From assembly GCA_003522805.1 (NCBI GenBank), contig DPIB01000089.1:1-13004 (forward strand): a stretch of 13,004 bases of DNA, written 5' to 3'. This DNA is from Fervidobacterium sp. GTDB taxonomy: Bacteria; Thermotogota; Thermotogae; Thermotogales; Fervidobacteriaceae. Below the pieces are notes generated by a model that had not been told where the DNA came from, searched no databases, and saw only the letters and a program-made list of their open reading frames with translations. The position numbers were made by a program, and so were the translations under genes. Below, one piece after another: positions 6,913 through 13,004 of this stretch. Positions within the stretch are counted from its first letter, which is position 1, and each line of letters begins with the position of its first letter.

Positions 6913-9096
6913 ATGAGGTTGAAAGGTCTGATGGTTCTGATAGTGATAAGTTTAGTCATTTTATCGACACTGAGTGTATCCTTCGCGAGTATACCATTCA
7001 ATAATACCCATTTGGAAGAACTTTCAGAGTGGTTTACAATTAATGGAAATCAAGTGAAAGGCTACTGGGTTTATTCCGACAACAAGGGCGACCATTTCCA
7101 AGTTATGCCTGCTGTGAACGAGGGTGATTTTTGTGTAGATGATGTTGCTCGAGTCGTTCTACTTTACAGTGAGGCATATGAACTTACGAAAGATGAGACA
7201 TACCTAAAATTGGCACTCGATGCATCAAAATTCGTTTTAGCTATGCAAGATTCAGATGGTGAATTTTATAACTTTGCATATTCAGATGGTACGATAAATA
7301 AACAAGGTATTACAAGTTACAAGTCAACTTCTTGGTGGACGTTGAGGGCATTCTTGGGTCTGTCAAAATTATCACAGTTCACAGACGATGTGCAAATAAG
7401 AGATGGTGCAAAGAGGGCATACAATTCCATCAAGAAATACCCTCCTGTTGCTGGAGATCAACTTGCGTTGTACGTCATGGGATTATCAGAATATGCAAAG
7501 GTTGAGAAGACGCAAGATGTAAAGAATACGCTCAAGAAGTATGCGGATGAGTTGGTGAATTACAAAACGGGACAATTCACCTATCTCAATGGCTTTTTCT
7601 CGGTTTATCAAGACAATTTTCTGTGGAACGGTTGGGGCAACCATTATGCAGAAGCACTCGTAGATGCATATCAAGTGCTTGGTGATCAAGAATACTTGGA
7701 TTTGGCAAAGAGCAGCTTGAAGGCACAGATTCCATTACTACTTGGAACTGGGCTCATATATTCGATTGATAATATAAATGGGTATGTGAAACCATATCAA
7801 GAACTTGCCTATGCGCTTGAGTGTATAGCAGTGCCTGCTCAGAAGATATATGCAATAACACAAGATGATACCTTCGCTTACTTGTCAGCTCTTTCTGCTT
7901 CTTGGCTGTTCGGCGGTAACAGATTGGGAGTTAGAATGATAGGAGATAATGGAGAAGGATATGATGGGCTTGAATACATGCACATCAACAAAAATTCTGG
8001 CGCGGAATCGACGATTTGTGCGTTAAGAGTTATTTTGCACGGTAGCCAACTACCAGAGAAATTTCATATGCTTGTGACAAATCCAAATATCGTTGCTCGC
8101 TCGGGTATGGCTATTTTGGAAGGTGAGGGGTTCGATCCAGGGATATCTTCTACTGTTGCTCTTTCAGGAAACTACGGTGCAGGTGCTATTGTCCAAATAG
8201 ATGGAAAGGCAAAGTTGAAGAGAGATGTTTCAGACTTAGTACCAGGCAAATATTATGTCATGGTATCGGGACAATTTCCAAAGATAACCGTTACGATCTC
8301 TTCCAAAACATCTGTGAAGAAAGATATCTCAGGTAACGGCATATTCGAAATCGGTCAAATTGATGTTGAGAATAGCATCAGTGTATCCATTTCAAATTCT
8401 TGTAAATTCGATCAACTCATCTTAATTCCAGAAACGGTAGGAGTAAGTTTCCAAGAAAATGGTGTAACAAGAAGCCTGATATACAATCTATCGCAGAAAG
8501 ACACATCTATTGTTGATAAACAACTATTTGTTGCTAAGACAACCAAAGTAAATCAAGAAGACACTGTAGAAGTCAAGAAAATCGGCACATTTGCAGTACT
8601 CGATATTTCAAAATTCTTCAACAGTGATGCATTTGGGACACCTCTAAAACCAGCCAATTTTGATAATTTATCCGGTATCGTGGGTGCATATCTACCGGCT
8701 AACGAAGTAAATGAAGGAACGATACAGATCTCAAGTATTCCATTTGAATTAAAGACATCTGCTCTCGACAACGTACGATGTAACGGTCAAGTCATGGTCC
8801 TACCAGAGAAGTTGAGTGTAAAGAAAGTATACGTTCTTGCAGCATCAAACCACGGAGACTACAATGTTTCTATGCAGCTGGGCAGTAGTTCTTACAACCT
8901 TACGATAAATGACTGGTGTAAATCGCCAAATGGGCTTGTTTTTGATTATCGATACATCTCGACTGGCGAAAGACAATTCATGACATGTGGAACGTCAGTT
9001 TACATACTAGAAGTCAACGATACTGTTCAGAAGATCCTTTTGCCATCAGAGATAAACGTCCACATCTTTGCCATAACGATGGAACTCTCAAATTGA
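6913..9096 (+). CDS. Large secreted protein, alpha/alpha-toroid domain plus beta domains
   Basis: A 727-residue exported protein from the ATG at 6913, chosen because TTGGTGA lies just upstream and MRLKGLMVLIVISLVILS...SFA is a signal peptide starting there; a longer in-frame reading from a TTG at 6844 would start inside the preceding hairpin. Residues about 30-385 look like an alpha/alpha six-hairpin toroid, the fold of many glycosidases, epimerases and lyases: CVDDVAR at 74-80 (compare TTDDNARAL in such proteins), repeated helices with Tyr/Leu/Ala-Leu pairs, NGWGNHYAEALVDAY at 239-253 and GAESTICAL at 363-371. Residues about 386-727 are beta-rich, and the last part (IPFEL...DNVRCNGQVMVLP...VYVLAASNHGDYNV) resembles accessory modules attached to glycoside hydrolases. 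I infer an extracellular carbohydrate-active enzyme but cannot name the family or catalytic residues. Probably co-expressed, at least partly, with the gene at 5503. Confidence 0.85.
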   Translation: MRLKGLMVLIVISLVILSTLSVSFASIPFNNTHLEELSEWFTINGNQVKGYWVYSDNKGDHFQVMPAVNEGDFCVDDVARVVLLYSEAYELTKDETYLKLALDASKFVLAMQDSDGEFYNFAYSDGTINKQGITSYKSTSWWTLRAFLGLSKLSQFTDDVQIRDGAKRAYNSIKKYPPVAGDQLALYVMGLSEYAKVEKTQDVKNTLKKYADELVNYKTGQFTYLNGFFSVYQDNFLWNGWGNHYAEALVDAYQVLGDQEYLDLAKSSLKAQIPLLLGTGLIYSIDNINGYVKPYQELAYALECIAVPAQKIYAITQDDTFAYLSALSASWLFGGNRLGVRMIGDNGEGYDGLEYMHINKNSGAESTICALRVILHGSQLPEKFHMLVTNPNIVARSGMAILEGEGFDPGISSTVALSGNYGAGAIVQIDGKAKLKRDVSDLVPGKYYVMVSGQFPKITVTISSKTSVKKDISGNGIFEIGQIDVENSISVSISNSCKFDQLILIPETVGVSFQENGVTRSLIYNLSQKDTSIVDKQLFVAKTTKVNQEDTVEVKKIGTFAVLDISKFFNSDAFGTPLKPANFDNLSGIVGAYLPANEVNEGTIQISSIPFELKTSALDNVRCNGQVMVLPEKLSVKKVYVLAASNHGDYNVSMQLGSSSYNLTINDWCKSPNGLVFDYRYISTGERQFMTCGTSVYILEVNDTVQKILLPSEINVHIFAITMELSN

Positions 9097-9186
9097 AATT
9101 TACTAAGAATATCGTGCACTTTCCCAGCAAATTTCTCATTGGTAAAAGGTAAAACCCCCTATCCCCTTTTCGTTGTTTAGACCCCC

Positions 9187-9210
9187 AGTGGCCCGCAAGG
9201 GCCACTTTTT
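9187..9210 (+). terminator. Strong intrinsic terminator after secreted-protein genes
   Basis: An 8-bp perfect stem AGTGGCCC/GGGCCACT with a GCAA tetraloop, followed directly by TTTT. It lies about 90 bases after the stop at 9096. The stretch in between holds no gene; it has three C runs (9155-9159, 9163-9166, 9182-9186). Confidence 0.9.
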
Positions 9211-9233
9211 ATGTTATCAATTCTTGATGTATT

Positions 9234-9261
9234 TTGAAAAATAGATATTCTGTGGTAGAAT
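9234..9261 (+). promoter_or_regulatory. Promoter of the ATPase gene
   Basis: TTGAAA (-35, 9234-9239), a 16-base spacer and an extended -10 TGGTAGAAT (9253-9261). Each hexamer differs from consensus by one base. Transcription would start near 9268, just before the triple dyad at 9277-9320. Confidence 0.7.
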
Positions 9262-9276
9262 AATTTGATTAGTTAT

Positions 9277-9320
9277 ATACTCATGAGTAACTTACTTACG
9301 AGTAAGTAACTTGTGAGTAA
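9277..9320 (+). repeat. Three dyad repeats with 15-bp period (candidate operator array)
   Basis: Three copies of ACT-YRY-GAGTAA: ACTCATGAGT (9279-9288), ACTTACGAGT (9294-9303) and ACTTGTGAGT (9309-9318), each followed by AA and spaced exactly 15 bases apart. The first sits in a perfect 12-bp palindrome (TACTCATGAGTA, 9278-9289); the second sits in a wider dyad, TTACTTAC-GA-GTAAGTAA (9292-9309). The array lies between the predicted start of transcription and the ribosome site (GGAGG at 9327-9331), so it could act as an operator for a cooperatively binding regulator or as structure in the leader RNA. Confidence 0.75.
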
Positions 9321-9338
9321 TATTTTGGAGGGATCAAA

Positions 9339-10733
9339 ATGTTTATAGGAAGGGAAAAAGAATTAAAAGATTTAGAAAAGTTCTATGGAGAAAACAAATT
9401 TCAATTTGTTGTCGTATACGGGCGCAGAAGAGTTGGTAAAACTACTTTGCTCTCAAAATTTTGCCAAGGTAAGCCATCCTTATTCTTTACGGCAGATGAA
9501 TCCATAGACAGCATTTCCTTGGAAAGATTTTCCAAAATGATTTTTTCTCGATATGCACTTTCCGGATTGAGCAGTTTCAATTCTTGGGAAGATGCATTCA
9601 CCTTTGTCGGGCAGAAGGCAAAGGATGATAAGCTTATCTTGGTCATAGATGAGTTCCAGTATTTGGTGAATGCAAATAAAAGTATACCTTCCATACTCCA
9701 AAGATTGATAGATCATCAGCTTGTGAATACAAAACTGTTCCTAGTCCTATGTGGTTCGTACGTAAGTTTCATGGAAGAAGAAGTCCTGGGTTGCAAGAGC
9801 CCGTTATACGGAAGGCGTACAGCACAGTTTGAGATTGTCCCACTGGACTTCTTTGATAGCAGAAAATTCTTTCCAAGGTACGATTTGCAGAGCCAAGTAA
9901 TGACGTATGGTATATTAGGTGGCACTCCACAGTATCTGTCTATATTCGACGAAAGTGTCGATGTATTTGAAAATGTAGAAAGAGAGTGTTTGCAGAAATC
10001 ATCCTACCTCTATGAAGAGCCCATATTTCTTCTCCATCAAGAGCTGAGAGAACCATCAACGTACAACTCGATTCTTAGTGCCATAGCACACGGAAACACA
10101 AGGCTAAACAAGATCTCTACTAGACTAAAAATCGATGATACTAAAGTTAGTAAATATATAAACACATTGATAGGTCTCAAACTCGTCGAACGACTGAAAC
10201 CAGAGCCAATAGGGAGAATAGGCAGAGAAAGTATCTTCAAAATAAAGGATAATTTTTTCAGATTTTGGTATCGATTCATTTTTGAGAATAGAACTCTGAT
10301 AGATCAAGACTTGGGGCATTTTGTTGCAAACAACCTCATAAAGCCATCGATAAATGAGTACATGGGAGAAGTTTTTGAAGACGTCTCTTCGGAATTTCTT
10401 GAAAAGATGAATACACAGAATAGAGTACCTTTTACGTTCAAGAAGATCGGTAAGTGGTGGGGAAACAATCCTCTCAAAAAGAGAGAAGAAGAGATAGATA
10501 TTGTTGCATATGACGAAGAGAACATACTTTTGGGAGAATGTAAATGGTGGAACGAAATCGTTGATATATCCGTGCTCAATACACTTATAGAAAAGGGAGT
10601 CCTATTCGATTTCAAAAATAAGTACTACGCGATTTTTTCAAAGTCAGGCTTTACAAAGAAGGTTATGGAATTTGCCAAAGTTAATGATAACATCCTGCTT
10701 TTCACAGTGGAAGACTTTGCACAAAACTTCTGA
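9339..10733 (+). CDS. AAA-type ATPase with C-terminal DUF234 nuclease-like domain
   Basis: A 464-residue cytoplasmic protein of the archaeal-type ATPase family. The N-terminal P-loop ATPase has Walker A GRRRVGKTT at 28-36 (Lys34) and Walker B LILVIDEF at 99-106 (Asp104, Glu105), with an LCGS sensor-like motif at 137-140. A winged-helix-like region follows at about 241-290 (LNKISTRLKIDDTKVSKYI). The C-terminus is DUF234, related to PD-(D/E)XK nucleases: Glu344/Glu347 (GEVFED), Asp387 (EEEIDIVA) and Glu400-x-Lys402 (GECKW) provide a complete-looking metal site. Length is normal for the family. Start: GGAGG eight to ten bases before the ATG. It has its own promoter and leader repeats and stands between two terminated units. 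Function is unproven in the family; proposed roles include mobile-element or defence-related nucleases. Confidence 0.9.
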   Translation: MFIGREKELKDLEKFYGENKFQFVVVYGRRRVGKTTLLSKFCQGKPSLFFTADESIDSISLERFSKMIFSRYALSGLSSFNSWEDAFTFVGQKAKDDKLILVIDEFQYLVNANKSIPSILQRLIDHQLVNTKLFLVLCGSYVSFMEEEVLGCKSPLYGRRTAQFEIVPLDFFDSRKFFPRYDLQSQVMTYGILGGTPQYLSIFDESVDVFENVERECLQKSSYLYEEPIFLLHQELREPSTYNSILSAIAHGNTRLNKISTRLKIDDTKVSKYINTLIGLKLVERLKPEPIGRIGRESIFKIKDNFFRFWYRFIFENRTLIDQDLGHFVANNLIKPSINEYMGEVFEDVSSEFLEKMNTQNRVPFTFKKIGKWWGNNPLKKREEEIDIVAYDEENILLGECKWWNEIVDISVLNTLIEKGVLFDFKNKYYAIFSKSGFTKKVMEFAKVNDNILLFTVEDFAQNF

Positions 10734-10768
10734 ATAATCTATTACCTAACATTTTTATTGCTACTTGG

Positions 10769-10777
10769 TGGTATAAT
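10769..10777 (+). promoter_or_regulatory. Extended -10 promoter of the SAM hydrolase-phosphatase gene
   Basis: TGGTATAAT matches the extended -10 consensus (TGnTATAAT) exactly. No good -35 is visible at 16-18 bases, which extended -10 promoters tolerate. It would give a leader of about 65-70 bases before the ATG at 10852. No terminator is seen after the ATPase stop at 10733, so read-through is also possible. Confidence 0.6.
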
Positions 10778-10851
10778 TTATTTGTCAGAGAGCTTTACTG
10801 CTTTGCTCATATATAAAAATCAAGTTTGATCATATTTTTGGGGGTGATAGT

Positions 10852-12774
10852 ATGGAGAGGAACAAGAAAACTAGATTTTTTGCGGTTGTCTTAATAGCTA
10901 TTTTGACGCTCTTCATAGCCAGTGTATCTCTTGCTCAGCAAAGGTCCGCACTGCTTTTCTTGACCGACTTTGGATTGAAAGATGGGGCAGTTTCTGCAAT
11001 GAAGGGTGTGGCATTTGGTGTAGACCCAGACTTGAAGATGTACGATGTTACGCACGAGATACCCAGTTTCAATATCTGGGAAGGTGCATACAGGCTCAAA
11101 CAGACGGCAAGTTACTGGCCAGCTGGTACAGTCTTTATTGGTGTCGTTGATCCAGGAGTTGGTACTGACAGAAAACCGATCGTTCTGAAAACAAAGACTG
11201 GTCATTATTTCGTCGGGCCAGATAATGGACTATTCAGTTTGGTTGCAGAAGATATGGGAATAGAAGAGGTTAGAGTCATAGATGCAGAAAAGAATAGACT
11301 TCCAGGATCAGAAAAGTCATACACATTCCATGGAAGGGATATCTTCTCATACGTAGGTGCAAGGTTAGCATCAGGGCAACTAGAATTTGAGGATGTTGGG
11401 CCAGTGCTCCAAGGAGATATAGTACGTATCGAATATCGAAAACCTACACTTGTTGGAAATAGTGTAAGCGGGAACATCCCAGTACTCGATATTCAATATG
11501 GAAATGTGTGGTCTAACATACCTTATGAACTCTTCGAGCAACTAAATCCCGAGTATGGTGACATATTTGAGATCGAGATATACCTACTTGATGAATTAGT
11601 TTATAGTGGTGAGGCTCCTTTTGTCAACAGTTTTGGTGATGTGCCAGAAGGTGATGTGCTGATTTATTACAATAGTATGATGGAAGTATCTGTTGCTATA
11701 AACATGGAAAGCTTTGCAGATACATACGGAGTTAGCTCAGGACCAGAATGGACGATAGTATTTACTCAAAAGACTCCGAAAATCTCGGGAAAGGTAACGG
11801 ATATAGACAAGTATGGGAACGTCCATACAGACATACTAGAAAGCATCATTCAACAAAAGAAGTTTGAAATTGGTGACATTGTTCAAATAAAGATCGGCGA
11901 TAAAGTAATCGAGGCACCGTTTGCCACAGTGTATGGTGATGTTGATAGAGGGAAACCACTAATAAGATTAACAGATGGACATGTTCAACTGGCGATAAAC
12001 TATGGAAACTTTGCGAGTACGTACGGACTGAAAGTTGGAGACACTGTGACAATAAAGCTTGAGGAGAAAGGAACGTACAAATCTGAACTTGAGATTAGAC
12101 ACCTTGTCAGAACAGACAACAGGGCAGACTACGATAGTGACGAAGTATTTGCCAATTTCAGAGAGGTAAGGTTAGGGAATATAGGGAGTGGAAAATTGTA
12201 CAGATCCTCTCATCCTTCGATAAACGATCCAAGGGCACCTTATGCAAGCAAGCTCATGGAAAGCGTTGGCATCAAGACAGTGATAAACCTTTCAGACTCG
12301 CAAGAAGAATTGCTCAAAAACCTACAGTACTCCAAATACTATAAGTCTATCTACGATAAAGGTAACCTAATTGCACTCAACATGGGTGTCGATCCGATGA
12401 GCGATGATTTTGCGAAAAAGTTGCAAGCAGGACTACTTTTCATGATACAGAAAGAGCCTCCATACCTGCTTCATTGTGTTGAAGGAAAAGACAGAGCTGG
12501 TATAGTTACTGCACTATTAGGTGCGATAATGGATGCTTCGACTGAAGAGATATACGCAGATTATGTGAAGTCTTATGAGAATTACTACAAAGTCCAACCT
12601 GGAACCGCAGCATACGATGCAGTGAGGAAGATCATCTCTGATTTATTTGTAGAGATGAACGGTGGAAAACCAGTGGACGATTCAAACGTAAAACAAGTAG
12701 CAATGAAGTATTTAACTGAAAAGGTAGGGCTCACAGCACAGCAGATTTCTCAACTGCAAGGAAAATTGAAATAG
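10852..12774 (+). CDS. Exported SAM hydrolase (DUF62) - tyrosine phosphatase fusion
   Basis: A 640-residue multidomain protein. Residues 1-28 are a signal peptide (cleavage near SLA). Residues 33-200 are the DUF62 N-terminal domain (SAM hydroxide adenosyltransferase, SAM + water to adenosine + methionine): FLTDFGLKDG at 36-45, VDPGVGTDR at 99-107, VGPDNGLFS at 121-129, FHGRD at 159-163. Asp100, Arg107 and His160 match the family's Asp-Arg-His triad with the expected Asp-to-Arg spacing of seven. The DUF62 C-terminal domain occurs twice, at about 204-304 and 310-404, sharing SGK/N, YGNV, EAPF, YGDV/FGDV, AIN and FA-TYG. Residues about 433-600 are a tyrosine phosphatase with YRSSHPS at 450-456 and the signature HCVEGKDR at 541-548 (Cys542, Arg548). 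Normal DUF62 proteins have about 260 residues and are cytoplasmic, so export, the duplication and the fusion are all odd. Start: GGGGGTGAT ahead of the ATG. Confidence 0.9.
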   Translation: MERNKKTRFFAVVLIAILTLFIASVSLAQQRSALLFLTDFGLKDGAVSAMKGVAFGVDPDLKMYDVTHEIPSFNIWEGAYRLKQTASYWPAGTVFIGVVDPGVGTDRKPIVLKTKTGHYFVGPDNGLFSLVAEDMGIEEVRVIDAEKNRLPGSEKSYTFHGRDIFSYVGARLASGQLEFEDVGPVLQGDIVRIEYRKPTLVGNSVSGNIPVLDIQYGNVWSNIPYELFEQLNPEYGDIFEIEIYLLDELVYSGEAPFVNSFGDVPEGDVLIYYNSMMEVSVAINMESFADTYGVSSGPEWTIVFTQKTPKISGKVTDIDKYGNVHTDILESIIQQKKFEIGDIVQIKIGDKVIEAPFATVYGDVDRGKPLIRLTDGHVQLAINYGNFASTYGLKVGDTVTIKLEEKGTYKSELEIRHLVRTDNRADYDSDEVFANFREVRLGNIGSGKLYRSSHPSINDPRAPYASKLMESVGIKTVINLSDSQEELLKNLQYSKYYKSIYDKGNLIALNMGVDPMSDDFAKKLQAGLLFMIQKEPPYLLHCVEGKDRAGIVTALLGAIMDASTEEIYADYVKSYENYYKVQPGTAAYDAVRKIISDLFVEMNGGKPVDDSNVKQVAMKYLTEKVGLTAQQISQLQGKLK

Positions 12775-12826
12775 GAGAAGCAAGATTAGAATAGAAAATA
12801 AAGAACATTAATCACTAAATTGAATG

Positions 12827-12866
12827 TAGAGCATTCCGCCTTATTTAAGATAGGCGGAATGCTTTA
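12827..12866. terminator. Shared hairpin between convergent genes
   Basis: GCATTCCGCCT (12831-12841) pairs perfectly with AGGCGGAATGC (12852-12862) around a 10-base loop, and outer bases extend the stem (TAGA with TTTA, one wobble). It sits between the stop at 12774 and the stop of the minus-strand gene at 12873, so it can serve both. T tracts on either side are short (TTTATCTT on plus), so it is a moderate terminator by sequence. Confidence 0.75.
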
Positions 12867-12872
12867 TCTTAC

Positions 12873-13004
12873 CTAACCTCTTTTTGCTAGTATATCTTCG
12901 ATTGCGTTTGCAATTGAAAGTAGCGCTTGATCTTGCATGTATTTTCCAACGATTTGCAGGCCGATGGGAAGCCCACTTATCGAGCCACAAGGTATAGTTA
13001 TTGC
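12873..13004 (-). CDS. gatA: C-terminus of GatA-like amidase (partial)
   Basis: An open minus-strand frame entering from the right edge gives 43 residues ending in ...IANAIEDILAKRG and TAG (12873-12875). GSISGLPIGLQIVGK followed by an acidic/aliphatic helix is the typical C-terminal end of amidase-signature proteins, in particular GatA, the amidase subunit of the Asp/Glu-tRNA amidotransferase that makes Gln-tRNA(Gln) or Asn-tRNA(Asn). The catalytic Ser-Ser-Lys part lies outside the window, so another amidase of the family cannot be excluded. It is convergent to the SAM hydrolase-phosphatase gene. Confidence 0.8.
   Translation of the reverse strand, partial: AITIPCGSISGLPIGLQIVGKYMQDQALLSIANAIEDILAKRG

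Noticed and set aside
10304..10615. Antisense open frame of 103 codons opposite the ATPase gene
   Set aside because: It lies wholly within a well-supported gene, has no ribosome site and encodes low-complexity Ser/Phe-rich sequence; the same holds for other antisense frames in this window.
1..13004. CRISPR array, tRNA or rRNA genes
   Set aside because: No regularly spaced 25-40 base repeats, no tRNA-like cloverleaf and no rRNA-like conserved stretches were seen on either strand; the only regular repeats are the three short dyads at 9277-9320.

Overview
The window looks like the chromosome of a thermophilic Thermotogota bacterium, most plausibly Fervidobacterium or a close relative. This is an inference from gene content and style: moderately AT-rich DNA, strong GGAGG/GGTGAT ribosome binding sites, CUT1 sugar ABC genes without a local ATPase, an IS200/IS605 remnant, and long secreted proteins. 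No rRNA or other definitive marker is present.

Layout. (1) Positions 1-160 hold the right end of an IS200/IS605-type element. It folds on paper into a multi-helix RNA that resembles a TnpB omega-RNA scaffold; the transposon gene itself lies outside the window. (2) A two-way terminator at 186-211 separates it from a minus-strand operon running 5200 to 234: a LacI-family regulator, a sugar-binding protein, two CUT1 permeases and a cytoplasmic GH130 glycoside phosphorylase. (3) A 302-base divergent control region (5201-5502) carries two LacI-type operators, one just downstream of a good minus-strand promoter and one at the predicted start of the plus-strand transcript. (4) On the plus strand follow two secreted proteins: a 443-residue protein I do not recognise, and a 727-residue protein with an alpha/alpha-toroid-like N-terminal half and beta-rich C-terminal half. 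(5) After a strong terminator comes an independently transcribed ATPase of the AAA/DUF234 type, whose leader carries three 15-bp-spaced dyads. (6) Last comes a 640-residue exported fusion of a SAM hydrolase (DUF62), a duplicated DUF62 C-terminal domain and a tyrosine phosphatase. It converges on the 3' end of a gatA-like amidase gene at the window edge, with a shared terminator hairpin between them.

How they may work together. Genes 2904-6834, and possibly 6913-9096, form one carbohydrate locus. Secreted proteins would attack or bind a polysaccharide outside the cell, the ABC system would import an oligosaccharide, GH130 would phosphorolyse or otherwise process it (beta-mannosides are the family's usual substrates), and the LacI regulator would control both divergent transcripts. 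The most unusual items are the exported DUF62-phosphatase fusion, the dyad triplet upstream of the ATPase, and the omega-RNA-like element at the left edge.
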